Positions 1-12,037 of a DNA stretch of 64,000 bases are shown piece by piece. The DNA comes from Paralichthys olivaceus (lineage: Eukaryota; Chordata; Actinopteri; Pleuronectiformes; Paralichthyidae). The stretch is from positions 19,477,501-19,541,500 of the forward strand of contig NC_091100.1 of assembly GCF_024713975.1 (NCBI RefSeq), in the 5' to 3' direction. The notes under the pieces were generated by a model, which saw only the letters and a list, made by a program, of their open reading frames with translations, was not told where the DNA came from and did no database searches. The number at the start of each line of letters is the position of its first letter. Position 1 is the stretch's first letter. Position numbers and translations under genes: made by a program.

Positions 1-960
1 CTGCTTTTTATTACTTTGAGCTGTGCATGAGGAAAGTCTGCTGAAGTCATTTGTTAGTGACAGGTAAAACAACTCTTTGTTACATTCAATCACAAAAAAA
101 AGTCAGTAATAATACAAACAATATTCTTAAAATAAAACAAGCCAAAGATTTAATCACCTGCATGTTTCTTTTTTTAAAATCCAATAAAACTCTACAAAAG
201 AAATGAGTGTGGCGACATGGAAAGGAGCACGCAAGGAAGAGCTGTTTCTTGTTTGGGCATGATGCACATACCAAAGTGCGGTGCCAAGAAAAAGGAAGAA
301 AACATGCAGGCACACCTGCAGCTTTCCGACACTCCTGTGCCCAGTCTTGAATGAGGTCAGGTCTCAACATGGCCTCATGAGCATCTGTAAAAACTACTTC
401 TAGCTGGGAATGCTTCAGGCTAATGTGAAGCAAAAAGAGAAAGTGTGTGGAAAGACTGGAAAATGAATAGAAACTGTGAATAGTACTTAAAATAATAATA
501 ATACTAATTATACCTTGGGTGAGATAGTTCAGAGAACAAAGACAAAGGTGTGTGAGAGGATATGAGCTGGCTGAGAATCAAGTTTAAAAAAAATTCTTTA
601 TTGAACCCTATAGAATTTGTAATGATTGTAGGCTTAGAATTGTAACAGGTTTGGCCAGTATGGCAGTCTTGCTCAAGATTTATGGAACAAAATCAACAGA
701 CACATCGCCTGTAAGAGCTCTGTCACACTTTTCAAACTTGCTGGATTTGACTGAATAACTTACCTGAGGTAAAACATGCAACAGGCATGACAGTGTGGTT
801 TGGAGAAATAAAAGAAAACAGGATTAAAACTAATCTCACTTTCTTCTCCCGCTCGTTGCACAAAATGAACTTGAAGGGTGTGTATGATGGGATGGGCTGA
901 ACACCCATTATTAGCTAACGCTCCTCCCTTCAGCCCTGCATGCCCCCACCCACATTAGAC
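1..960. other. Intergenic DNA upstream of the first keratin
   Basis: No exon with recognisable homology was seen. The longest open frame is 115 codons on the minus strand (86-433). It resembles no family I know and lacks a convincing gene context. The stretch is AT-rich and shows no clear repeat. A minus-strand AATAAA lies at about 6-11, so the 3' end of a gene lying to the left cannot be excluded. Confidence 0.4.
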
Positions 961-981
961 GCAGCAGCAGCCCCGTGCAGG

Positions 982-989
982 ATAAAAAG
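982..989 (+). promoter_or_regulatory. TATA box of the first keratin gene
   Basis: ATAAAAAG sits in a GC-rich context about 90 bp before the ATG at 1079. Transcription would then start near 1010-1015 and leave a 5' leader of about 65 bases. TATA promoters with short leaders are usual for strongly expressed keratin genes. The start site itself is inferred. Confidence 0.7.
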
Positions 990-1078
990 GGGGCAGAGGC
1001 AGAGCTCTTCATCTCAGTCCATCTCCTCTCCAGGGTAGGCAGACCTCCTGAGCACTCTTCACACTATCAACTGCAACA

Positions 1079-3100
1079 ATGATGACCGGGCGTTTTGGAG
1101 GTGGAAGCATTAGTGGAGGTGGAAGTCTTAGTGGAGGTGGAACCGTACGGAAGTCATATTCCCATAGTGTGTTTGGCGGTGCAGGTGGCCATGGAGCTAG
1201 AATCTCCACAAGCAGTTATGGAAGTGGTGGACGTATTGGAGGCAGTAGTTTCAGTTATGGCATGGGAGGTGGTGCAGGGTTTGGTGGAGGTGATGGCATG
1301 GACCTGCAGGTCTCGGCCAACGAGAAGGCCACCATGCAGAACCTGAACGACCGTCTGGCCAACTACCTGGAGAAGGTGCGAAGCCTTGAGAAGGCCAACG
1401 CTGAGCTGGAGCTGAAGATCCGCCAGTTCTTGGAGAGCAAAACCGCCCCCAATGCCCGTGACTATTCTGCTTTTGAGGCCACCATTGCTGACCTGCAGGG
1501 AAAGGTATGTCACATGACCTCTGAACCTTGAATGTCATTTATCATGTGAAGCAGCTCCCATATGTGTAGGTTTATACACTGGAGGGACACTGCATGACTT
1601 TTTCTACAATAATTGTGAAAGACTGATCTCATGTTACATGCAATGCTACTGTGATGTGTTGAAAAAAAGATTTCTTTGTTACACAGATCCAATTGGCCAC
1701 CAGTGTCAATGGAGGGATCTATCTGGCTATTGACAATGCAAAACTGGCAGCAGACGACTTCAGAACCAAGTAAGCAACAAGTTGAGAGACAAAAAGCTTC
1801 TAAAATCTGTGAATCAACGTGTCCTGCTTTTATTAAGAATGCATACATTGATGTTGAGGTGCAAATGTCTGCTCTCTTGCTGCCTCACAGGTATGAGAAT
1901 GAGCTTGCCATGCGTCAATCAGTGGAGGCAGATATCGCCGGTCTGAAGAGACTGTTGGATGAGCTGACACTGGCCAGATCAGACCTGGAGATGCAGATCG
2001 AAGGCCTCAGGGAGGAGCTGATCTTCCTCAAGAAGAACCACGAGGAGGTGGGTCCCAGACGCAGAGCATCTAAGTGAATGTGCTTTGTAATTCTTTGAAT
2101 GTAGGAACAAAATCTATCCACCTCTTGACAAACTGTTTATTCACCAGGAATTGGCCGCCATGCGCAACCAGATGACTGGACAGATCAACGTGGAGGTGGA
2201 CGCAAAAAATCAGACAGACCTGAGCGCCATAATGGCTGAGATCCGTGAGCAGTATGAAGGTGTGGCTGCTAAGAACCAGAGAGAACTTGAAGCCTGGTTC
2301 CAGACACAGGTAAGACAGGGCCAAAACCCTGGGGGAACAATTTTGATCTAGGGTATGTAGTAGTATATGATACTAATGTTCTTACTTTACCACAGTCAGA
2401 GTCGCTGAGCAAGGAGGTGGCAGTCAAGACAGAAGTTCTCCAAACGACCAAGACAGAAATCTCTGACCTCCGTCGCACAATGCAGAACCTGGAGATCGAG
2501 CTGCAGTCTCAACTTAGCATGGTAAATAAAAAGGGATCTGAACCAAATCTCTACACTTGCCTTACCAACACTTTCTCTCCTTGTGCCACTCACAAAATTT
2601 TTCGAGTTTATTAATTTCCCCCCCTTGTTTCATCCTTCTTCTCCTCTCTTTCCTCCCACAGAAAGCGGCACTGGAAGGAACGTTGTCAGACACAGAGTGT
2701 CGTTACTCCATGCAGCTCCAAAGCCTCCAGATACAGGTGACGAGCCTGGAAGAACAGCTGATGCAGCTGCGTGCCGACATGGAGCGCCAGAACCAAGAGT
2801 ACAACATCCTGCTCGACATCAAGACACGGCTGGAGATGGAAATTGCAGAATACAAGAGGCTGATGGATGGAGAGAGCAGGTGAGGAAAAAAGAGATGCGG
2901 TAAAAATACTGCTTGGAAATTCTGTCTTTCACCTTCAACTCTGGAATTTGAACCAATGGTTTTAATGGCACTACTGTGTTTCTCTTTCTTTTCACAGTTT
3001 CAGTGGTTCCTCAACAACCTCCACCAAAACAAAGGTTGTAGTGGTCACAGAGGAAATTAAGGACGGCAAGTTGGTGTCCTCCTCTGTCACCACCACATAA
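1079..3100 (+). CDS. Type I keratin with glycine-rich head (gene 1)
   Basis: Seven coding exons join in frame: 1079-1504, 1687-1769, 1891-2047, 2148-2309, 2396-2521, 2662-2879 and 2998-3100. They encode 424 residues. Exon lengths 83, 157, 162 and 126 bp match the classic type I keratin plan; exon 6 is 218 bp, one codon shorter than the 221 bp of the two neighbours. The head (about 1-78) is rich in Gly and Ser. The helix-initiation motif [20 protein letters not shown] begins at residue 81. The helix-termination region around [19 protein letters not shown] ends near 389. The 35-residue tail contains [19 protein letters not shown]. Type I keratins form obligate heterodimers with type II keratins and build the cytoplasmic filaments of epithelia. 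An ATG (M1) is followed at once by a second Met. The orthologue in named fish keratin sets cannot be fixed from sequence reading alone. Confidence 0.93.
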
Positions 3101-3198
3101 TCTGTCCCACAAAGCAAACACAACACAGAGGGACACAACCGAAGAACACAAGCTCAACTTCAGCACCAAAACCTTCCTTCACATGCACTTGTGAATGC

Positions 3199-3204
3199 AA
3201 TAAA
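3199..3204 (+). terminator. Polyadenylation signal, keratin gene 1
   Basis: AATAAA lies 99 bases after the stop codon at 3098-3100, followed by a TG-rich stretch. This gives a 3' UTR of roughly 120 bases. Confidence 0.75.
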
Positions 3205-3740
3205 AGTCTCTCTGTTTGCTGACTACTATTCATCTGACTGTGTCTCCTTGATTCTGATGTATTTTAAATTCAACATTTTATCTTCATCCTGATAAGAGAT
3301 GATTTAATTAGAAGATTTAAAAGATTATTTTAGACCAACGTGCCATGACAGCTTGAAGCTGGAGTAGTGTTACAGCCATGTTATGAACTGGATATAAAGA
3401 GATAAAGAAATATGTTGTAACCCACTCCTCAACAATTTCTACTGTGAAACCAATGAGTTCAGGGCTTTACCCCCAAAGGCTGCATAGGTTTCAGCAGCAC
3501 TTCAGTAAAATACAGGTCTGTGTTCAAAAGCAACATGTTCAGGGATTTCCACCCAATAAGCAAAGATTTAAAGTACCTTGGCACCTTTTCAAGGGAGTTT
3601 ACTTCCAACTGTATGTTGGGATCTGTCATTCCCTTCATTAATCAATGTTTGACGACTTGAGCGAGTGTTTCCACCGAAAACTTTCATTCCTTCATTTCTT
3701 CCCCAGGATGGAACGGCCTCTTCATGTGTGAATTATTTTT

Positions 3741-4206
3741 TGGCAGTTAACTAATAATCAAAAATAATCAAAAATAAAAATAAAAACGACAATTACAAAA
3801 AAATGAAAACTTAATAAAAACTGCAATGAACAATGCAAAACTAACTAAAACTAAACTGAATTGCAGATAAATTCAGCTTTGTTTTCGTTTTCTCCCTCGA
3901 TTACTGCCTGTCCTGCAGGTGATGGTTAAAGAATGAAATTAAAGGACTTGATAAACCATATTTGGTGTTACACATTGTTTCATCCATTTTCAGCTTCTAC
4001 AAGTCAAGGCTTTCGCTTAATACCTGGAAAAACTAAAACTAAATAAAAACTAAACTGAAACTAGTCGATTCCTCAAAATAAAAACTAAACTAAAACTACA
4101 AAATCACTTGTTGAACTAATTAAAACTAAACTGAAATAAAAACACAAACTGAAAAACTAAATAAAAATAAAAACTAAGGAAATTTCAAAGCTATAATAAC
4201 CTTGGT
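3741..4206. repeat. AACTAAA-rich dispersed element
   Basis: The stretch is dominated by degenerate repeats of AACTAAAACTAAA with AATAAAAA spacers and ends in TATAATAACCTTGG. I remember this pattern, including its CCTTGG end, as a common non-autonomous fish DNA element. The family name was not checked. It lies between the 3' ends of the two convergent keratin genes. Confidence 0.6.
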
Positions 4207-4565
4207 CCAGAGGTGGAAGGTGCAGAGTATTTTTTTGGTTGCAATACCGATGATGGCCACTAAGATATAGTGACAAGAATGCTGACATGCAATGCCTTAG
4301 CCTAATTACACTGCCCTACTACTGCAGCTCCATGGGACAGCAGAATGTAGCTCACAAGCACATGATCCCAGTGATTGTCATGGCTGATGCGTTGGCAAAC
4401 AATGTATTTGCATCCTGCAGAAAAGGTGCAACATTATAATCCCACTTGAACCGTATATCTTCGTAATCAATGTAAATGTTCTGTTTCTTGCCTTTTAGCT
4501 CTGCTTTGATCTACATCATAGACTACATAAAAAGATAAACAAGTGTCCACTCCCTCCAGTTCAGC

Positions 4566-5023
4566 AAGAATTAAGCCAAAATATCCTTGATACGGGTGCA
4601 GCCATTTTGTGCTTATGATTTATTCAGTTGTTTAGTTATTTGGAGCCAGATTACTACTGCACAGTTGTAATCGTTGTGTGGAGCTGCAGCATCAAAGTCC
4701 TGCCAATCCATGCTCTTAACCAATCCCAGTGATTCAGTCTCAACTGTCAATCATGACATCACACCATTTTCAAAGCATCAAATACCTGATACCAAACTTA
4801 TCAGAAACATGGACCCTTGTACATTCACCGATGTGATAAGAACTCCCTGAAATGACAGAAAGAAAAAAGATCTTCAGGAAAAATGTATTTGACTTAATTT
4901 GGTCTATGTCCCATCTGCTAACATTGAGGAGGTATAGTTTATAACCTATTCTGTAGACAGCCACCAGAGGGAAATCAACAAGGTTTGGAGGAACTGTCAT
5001 GTTGTCTTACTTTACAGTCTATG
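4566..5023 (+). repeat. Dispersed repeat ending in ACAGTCTATG (copy 1)
   Basis: Blocks such as AAGCCAAAATAT, GGAGCCAGATT, CAATCATGACATCACACC, GACAGCCACCAGAGGG and the terminal GGAACTGTCATG...ACAGTCTATG follow in the order of a repeat I remember from many percomorph genomes. A second, shorter copy in the same orientation lies at about 25940-26108. No coding potential was seen. Confidence 0.65.
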
Positions 5024-5153
5024 ATTTAAACGAACTCTTGAGAAAAGCATCTGGGCACTCAATCACTCATAATTCATCAGTGAGGGACCAACCGAGAGAT
5101 GTGTTCATTATAGAATTAAATGACACCAGAAACTTCAATTCAACTGCAGGATT

Positions 5154-5159
5154 TTTATT
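5154..5159 (-). terminator. Polyadenylation signal, keratin gene 2
   Basis: On the minus strand AATAAA begins 26 bases after the stop codon at 5185-5187. If used, it makes one of the shortest 3' UTRs in the window, about 45 bases. Confidence 0.6.
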
Positions 5160-5184
5160 GATTTTTGCCATTGCTTCCAATTTT

Positions 5185-6864
5185 TCACTCAATCTCATCC
5201 ACATCCACATCAACAGTCTTGCTGGTGCCGACCACCTTTCCATCCACAACTGTCTCCACCACCGTGATGACCTTTGTGACCACTGAAAGAAAGAAAGGAA
5301 GGAAACAACAATCATGAGCAAATCTAAGACATTTTAGACACATCAGGTTCATTTTAAAGATAAAATAAGAATAATAAGTTGTTGAAAAATGTTTACCTTG
5401 TCTGGTGCTGGTAATGATGGAAAGAAAAAGAAGAAAACATTAGTTTGGAACATATCTACATCAATATCATTTGTCTCATTTTCAAACTTTTCTCTATCAC
5501 ATGTTTCTCTCCGTCAGGTCTCACCTATCATCCTCCCCATCCAGCAGCCTCCTGTACTCTGCGATCTCCAGCTCCAGTCGGGTCTTGAGGTCCAGCAGCA
5601 TGTCATAATCTTGCTTGTTGCTGGAGATGTTTGCGTGGATCTGGGACAGCTGATTCTCCAGGCTTGTGACCATGGCCTGGAGGCTGGCAAGCTGGGCGGC
5701 ATAGCGAGCCTGAGTCTCTGCCAGGGTGTTCTCCAGAGACGATTTCTGTTTGGGTCAGAGGAAACAGGTAATTATATATTAAGGAATATTACATGACAGT
5801 GTGCATGTAAAAATCTTAAAGAACTGTTGATAGAAGTGTTTAGCAAACGCCATCTGTTCGTGTCCCCTTATCTGCTTTCTTGTAAATAAGTCAATAAAGC
5901 TAAAACCTGCAGCAAATTTGCTTAATTACTGTAACCAGCTGACCTGGCCAAGTCAAAAAAGTTAACAAAATCTTCTGCCAGCACCGCTAATGCTAACAAA
6001 TAGATGCCTTTTGTTTTTTTCTTTTAATTCATACAAAGTATTGTAGTGGTATTGTGGGTTACAAAGACTTGTATTCAGCCATGCCCACTTCCTGGAGTCT
6101 TGTGCACCGATGGTAGTCTTTATGCTAAACTAAGCTAGGTGGCTAACTGGCAGAGGCTTCATCTAAATCCCAGATATGAGCAAGGCATCAACTTTCTCAT
6201 CTAGCTCTTGGCAACAAACCAAAACAGTATATTTCACAAAATGTCAAACTCTTTATCCACCTTATATTTGAACCTACTGTTTCTATAACCATACATTGAA
6301 AGCTACAAATCCAAGTCATCTTGAAAATATAGTATCAGTGTCAACCCCAGTACATAATCAATCTTTATATGTTTATAATGTTGACATACCATGCTCAAAT
6401 GGGACTGGAGTTCGATCTGAAGCTTCTGGAGGGTGCTCTTCAGGTCCCTGATCTCCGTGCGGGATGATGTCAGGAACTCTGTGTTTGTGATCACTTCCTG
6501 CTCCACTGCTGCAATCTGGACACAACATGGCACGTGTTAACCACGAATATCAAGTACCTTGACCCATAAATGAATTGAGTAGCGACCGTTGTGACGTCTC
6601 ACCTTGTTCTGGTACCAGGACTCAAGGTCCTTGCGGTTCTTGTTGATCGCTCCCTCGTAGTGTTCTCTGATGTCTGTCATAACCTTGTTCAGGTCTGGAG
6701 AGGGAGAAGCGTCCACAGACACATTGACCTGGCCTCCGATTTGACCCCTCATCAGAACCATCTCCTGCATGGGTGACAGGAGAAACAACTTGATTAGGCA
6801 CTGGAAGAACTCAATAACCTTTATATAGTTGTATTATTATAACAGCAGTAGCTGCTTTAACTGT

Positions 6865-6904
<40 letters not shown>

Positions 6905-8766
6905 AGTGTTTCTGTTCTGTTTGTTGGAAAAACAGAAGCAATGAGCTAAGGGATAGAGAGAAGAATACAAGGAAGTGTGCAGAGAGAAGCAGGGCAGCTT
7001 TGGGAAAAGACTGAAGGCGGCAGACGTGTTTATTTAAGCCTAACCTAACATGGTGTTTCCTCAGTCTTATCAGTGTTATCAGAGGTAGGCCAGGGGTCAT
7101 TTGAATGAATTGTGACCAGTTGAAACCAGGATTACGGTAAATAGATGGTGTATTTATCTCTCTGCAGCTGAAAAGATCGATGGTGTTGACCATTTAATCA
7201 ATCACCAGTGTGAGTGTAGCATACTTTCAAGTCATGTGCTTACACAGGGTGTGTGTTGGCCTGTGTGTAGGGATACATTACGTGATGATGATGTAAACTG
7301 TGTGTAAAGCCACGCTTGAAAAACCTCAGTAGGTTGAAATCGGCGCACCCGACCGGCCGTCTCTCATCTCACCTCTTCGTGGTTCCTCTTGAGCATGATG
7401 AGCTCGTCCTTCAGTGCCTCGTACTGACTCTCCAGATCCATCTTGGCCATATTCATTTCATCCAGCACCCGCTTCAGTCCAGCAATGTCCGCCTCCACAG
7501 CCATCCTCATGGCCAGTTCGTTTTCATACCTGAGGAGAGGGGGCAACACACACAGGGAAGACGGACAGAAAGGTCAGAGAGGTTCAGTGGCTCGTAAAGA
7601 TTAGAATTCATCAGTAAGACATAAGTTACCACTTGGATGTACAATGTCAAGTTTCACTTATGTGACAGGGGAGAGAGGGGCAGGGGGCATGGACAGAAAG
7701 AGAGGACACTCACTTCATTTTGAAATCATCAGCAGCCAGTTTTGCGTTGTCGATGTCAAGGACTGTCTTGGCATTGAGCCTGGAGGCGACACGAATCTGA
7801 GGAAGAAGATAAAACAATGAACCATGCAGGAAAAGCCATAGAGTCTAGTTCTTATGTCATATAATCTCACTGTACACAACATCCTGACTGATATGGGAGT
7901 TTTGAAACTAGCACTGGTATTTGAGAGTGTAAATGGTTGGTTGAATTGTTTTATTATCGGAAGAAATCCCTTAAGTCTTAGGTTCTAAAAAAGTTGTCAT
8001 AAATTAGTGTAGCCTACTCTGGAGGGATTTTCAAAGTTTAATGATTTACCTGGTAAAGATAGCAGTAACATCACCCTTTAAGCTTAACTGAAGAAAAGAT
8101 ACATGCTCACTGTGTTAAATTGAAGTATTGTAAAGAGTTGGATCATAAATCCAACTTGTAGATAAGTTGGCCAGACCTTTACTATACACCTGTGCTGTGT
8201 TGTTGTGTAATTCTTACTGCGACACTGTTGTCAGGATGGGATGGAATGAGTCTGGTATGACAGTCATGGAAATTTGTGACAGATGCTTACCGATGACCTG
8301 GCCTACTTCAAAACTATGACAGGCGTCATGCCAATAGAATTTCCTCCTACCTACCCACTCACAGTGAATGCTAACATTCTAAAGATGAGAGGAGAGAAAA
8401 GAAAACACCCATGCTCCGTTCTCTTACCTTGTCCTTCAGATCATCGATGATAGCAAAGAATCTGGTGTGGTCATGGCAGATGATGGTTTTGCTCTGGTAC
8501 CAGTCTCTGATCTGCTTGTCCAGACGGTCATTCTCCTTCTCCAGGGTGCGCACCTTCTCCAGGTAGGAGGAAAGACGGTCATTCAGGTTCTGCATGGTGG
8601 CCTTCTCGTTGGCACCGACGTGGAGGTCCAGGCCGTCAGCGAGGTCGAAGCCCCTGGCGGGAGACCCATAGTTCATGTTGGATGAGGAGATGCGGGTGCC
8701 GTGGCCACCGGCTCCACCATAGACGCTCATGGTCTTCTGGCCGTAGGATGTGGATCTCAGAGCCAT
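5185..8766 (-). CDS. Type I keratin with acidic tail (gene 2)
   Basis: Eight coding exons on the minus strand join in frame: 8428-8766, 7714-7796, 7373-7529, 6603-6764, 6390-6515, 5525-5745, 5397-5407 and 5185-5282. They encode 398 residues. The head is short (about 1-50) and contains [16 protein letters not shown]. The helix starts with [20 protein letters not shown] at residue 53 and ends with [20 protein letters not shown] near residue 360. The tail reads through an 11-bp micro-exon into [18 protein letters not shown] and ends in VDVDVDEIE. The rod has the length and heptad pattern of a complete keratin, and no frame break was seen. It should pair with a type II keratin in epithelial cells. 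It converges on gene 1 with about 1.9 kb between their 3' ends. It is not keratin 18-like in the head as far as I can recall, and its exact orthologue is unknown. Confidence 0.92.
6862..6902. repeat. GT microsatellite in keratin gene 2 intron 3
   Basis: A run of about 20 GT units lies in the intron between the exon at 7373-7529 and the exon at 6603-6764. Confidence 0.9.
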
Positions 8767-8825
8767 GTTGGAGGGTTTGGATCTGGAGTTGATCTGCAGT
8801 TGAAAGCATCTCCGTGGTCTCCTTG

Positions 8826-8833
8826 TTTATATA
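8826..8833 (-). promoter_or_regulatory. TATA box of keratin gene 2
   Basis: TATATAAA on the minus strand, about 60 bp before the ATG at 8766. Transcription would begin near 8800, leaving a leader of only about 30 bases. Confidence 0.75.
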
Positions 8834-9519
8834 GCCGTCACACACAGTAAAGTGGGAAGGGCCACGAAGGCTAGTTAAAAGGCAAGAATGCAGTTGACAT
8901 GTTGCCCCCCTACTTCTCTTTCCAATCCCAATCAACACGGGTGTGGTGGCGGCTGGGTAGGGGTCATCCGCCTCTTTTCAGGTTGGACTTGTGATTCCAC
9001 ATTTGACGGTTTCTCAATAAAGAGCATTCTTTGAATACTACACAATCAACCTTTCCAGAGTCCTGAACCTGAAGCAATTGGTAATTGGAACCTTCCTTGT
9101 TCGGCAGGTTTAGAGACAAAAAACACACTGAATAGTTTAAAACAATGCATTTCTACAGAAGAACCTGTTTAGCTCTTTTGCATAACATTCACTCATTTGC
9201 TCACAGCAGTGAGAAAAATGGCACATATCAGTGACAATTTCACCGAGGTGAAACTCGGGGCTAAAGGTTGAAGGCAAGGCATTTCTAAGTGAGCCTGGGT
9301 TATTTTAGTCATCTCAAACAGAAAAAAAAGACACATTTAGAATGAACAGCAGAATTCCTCATTATCATCCTCGTCTGAGTCACGCAGTCATTTCCTGTCC
9401 ACCTGCTCTTCTCAGGTTAGGGGTGACAGATTACTACTCATCTCAGTTTAGCCTTGCTTAATACTTCTTCTGATCATTTATTTTGATTCATTTTAATTGT
9501 ACTATTTTTCTTAACTCAG

Positions 9520-9612
9520 CAGCAATTGGATGGATTGCCATGAAATGCGGAACAGACATTTGTGATTCCCTCAGGATGAATCGTAATGACTCTGATGATC
9601 CCCTGATTTAGA
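9520..9612 (-). repeat. Dispersed repeat fragment
   Basis: ATGGATTGCCATGAAATGC, ATTCCCTCAGGATGAATCG and TGATGATCCCCTGATTT, in this order, match a repeat I remember as widespread in percomorphs. It is followed directly by an AT microsatellite. Family assignment is from memory. Confidence 0.5.
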
Positions 9613-9620
9613 TAACTTAT

Positions 9621-9624
<4 letters not shown>

Positions 9625-9669
<45 letters not shown>
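9625..9669. repeat. AT microsatellite
   Basis: About 22 uninterrupted AT units. Confidence 0.95.
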
Positions 9670-9673
<4 letters not shown>

Positions 9674-10099
9674 GATTAGTTCTGTTAGCTATTCTATTCT
9701 CAGGCACGTTAACTGACCTATTTCACAATCACAACCTGTCAATTGTATTTTAGTTCATAAGACCTTCATCCCATATCACCACATACTGCAGGTTTTATAA
9801 GAAATATGCTATTGTACTATCTATGTAATATCTTCAACTCATGTATATCATATAAGCAATATGTGAAAGGACTGGTTAACGACAATGACACTCAGTAGAG
9901 AGCATACCCACACCAAAATGCAACAGTCAGGAATTTTATATACTCAAGTATCAGTCTCCTAAACATGCCTGGTTGTTTTCATTGAGATCCCTGAATTATT
10001 CTTTGAGAAACTGGTGAAAATGTTTAAAAATCTGAATGTGAAAATAAGAGAAAAAAAACAACCTGTATCTGCACCAAACTTTTATGGCATACTGCTTAT

Positions 10100-10182
10100 A
10101 GTCTCGTAATGAGTAGTTTTTGTGGCATCTTGCTTACAAACAAACCGACAAACATAACCTAACCTCCTTGGTGGAGGTAATT
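10100..10182 (+). repeat. 3' end of a dispersed repeat (GGTGGAGGTAA end)
   Basis: The segment contains CTTGCTTACAAACAAACC and ends with ACCTCCTTGGTGGAGGTAAT. The same ending appears at about 12010-12037 and 16165-16196 in the same orientation. A shared 3' end with variable 5' truncation suggests a retroposed element. Confidence 0.55.
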
Positions 10183-11233
10183 ATATGCTCTTGAAGCCAA
10201 GCGCATGATTGTTTTGCTTTTATTTAATACTGAAAAAACACATAACTGCCTGAACTGGTGTTTAAAGCATTACGTATAGCTGCTGTAACTGTTTTGAACG
10301 TGGGCTGGTGTTTACGAGCAGCGGATGATGAGGGCGTTTTAGTCTGTGGACATGCTTTCTCTTGCACTACATTCAAGTTTTGAGCTATTATTTCCTTTTC
10401 CCAAAAGCACAAAACAAACAACAAACTGTAACCTGACTCCAGGGCTGCAACATTCATTAAAGGCAACTGGAAATATTTTTTTTTTTACATTATTTCCTCT
10501 CCAAAAACTGGTGGAATCGAACAATCTGATAAATCCCTGATAATCTAAACTTGTTTCAGTGGTGAAACAAAAGCGTAGCATGAAGACATATTGCGTAATG
10601 GTTTAATTATCTTTACCAACTTTTAATAGTCGGATGTGAACAGCTGGTTTGGTTGGATTATAATTATTGTACAGCCGGATCATGTCATAAGAAAATGATA
10701 ACCAGTTGTTGTTTTTTCTTTCAGTAATGTCTTCAACAACGAGAGCAGGGCTGCCTCCCTCTCATCCTTTCACACACACTTCAGTCAGCAGTCACACTGA
10801 TAAGCAGGGCGAGGCTGATGACTGATGGTTCGATTGCACCTGAAGAATGTCAGTCAGTTTTTTTTTTACATGAAAAAATCATACTTGGAACACATGACAC
10901 AATCTTATTCATGCTGCAGACAACAGGCAGTAAAATAATTTGCGTGTGAGGACGCTTGCTTGAGCGCCATGAATGGCAGTCTGAGATTCCTCTTATATTA
11001 AACTGTCAGTTAAAAACAACTTGAGTTGGGTGACAAGAAGGTGCTTCAGGCATCAGTACCAGGCACCGCTTCGACTGAGATTTGACTTGTCATAGAAGGT
11101 AAAACATTAAAAGTGCAGACACACATTAACGGTCCACTCTGCATGTGAGTGTCCAAGTGAGAGAGAAGACAGTTTGTACAACAGCAGGGATTAATGTGAT
11201 TAGTTCAACATGAGGTTCCTGTGATGACATGTT

Positions 11234-11597
11234 TTAAAGGTACAGTGTGTAGAACTTTGGGATGTCTAGTGTTGCATGTTGCAGCTGAACACCCCTCACC
11301 TCACCCTCTCCTTCCAAACATGAAAAAGAAACGTGTGGTAGCCTTTAATTGTCATAAAAACTCAAAAGGTGTTTAGTTTGTCCAGTCTGGACTAATGTAA
11401 AAAACATGGCGGCCTCTGTAGAGAGGGTCCCCTCGATGTAAATATAAAATATTTGAATATAAAGGGTCTTTTCTGAGGTAAAGTAAACTACAAGTCATAC
11501 AATTTAGATGAAATAAACTTGTGAAAACATCATGAGAATTATTCTACATTGAATATCTGCCAATAGTTCCTTTTCACCTAAATCACTGGACCTTTAG
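11234..11597 (+). mobile_element. Small inverted-repeat transposon, copy A
   Basis: The element runs from TTAAAGGTACAGTG to CACTGGACCTTTAG, which form terminal inverted repeats of about 14 bp. The interior includes TTGCAGCTGAACACCCCTCA and GTTTAGTTTGTCCAGTCTGG. A copy in the opposite direction lies at 19141-19515 and a truncated one at about 40648-40850. It has no open frame, so it is a non-autonomous (MITE-like) element. TTAA next to AGG at the border would suit the Kolobok or piggyBac type; that is inference. Confidence 0.75.
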
Positions 11598-11861
11598 ATA
11601 GTTTGCTGGGAAAAGGTCATACTGCCTTTACCTTCTAATAATAAGAACTAAATTCACTGTAACTCAGCTCCAATAAAAACCTACAAAATGGGCTAAATAT
11701 TACTCAAGTAACTAGAATGTCACAAAGTAGATTGCCCCCATGAAACCATATTTAATTTCATTAGATCAATTAGATTTCAAATTTCACACAATGCTAAATA
11801 TCTGTCTGTTTTCCCCCCCAGTAAGATTCATTCTCTGAGAAACACCCTATCTCACAATGTT

Positions 11862-12037
11862 ATAGTAAGTGGGGACAAAAATCTTGAATCTGCCCCCCTG
11901 ATTTGGGTTTGCAACAAAATTGAATGGGTTCTTCCCTGACCAGTTTTGTGGTAATCTGTCCAGTAGTTTTTGCATTATCCTGCTAATCAACAAACAACCA
12001 GACAGGGGAGAAAACATAGCCTCCTCGACAGAGGTCA
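11862..12037 (+). repeat. Dispersed retroposon-like fragment
   Basis: Contains TTGAATGGGTTCTTCCCTGA, GTAATCTGTCCAGTAG, CTAATCAACAAACAACCAGA and a final CCTCCTCGACAGAGGTCA. It resembles the fuller copy at 15910-16196. No intact coding sequence. Confidence 0.6.

Noticed and set aside
86-433. 115-codon minus-strand frame at the left edge
   Set aside because: No known similarity and no promoter or splice context.
1154-1513. Minus-strand open frame of 119 codons across keratin gene 1 exon 1
   Set aside because: It is the antisense shadow of the keratin coding exon; composition follows the real frame.
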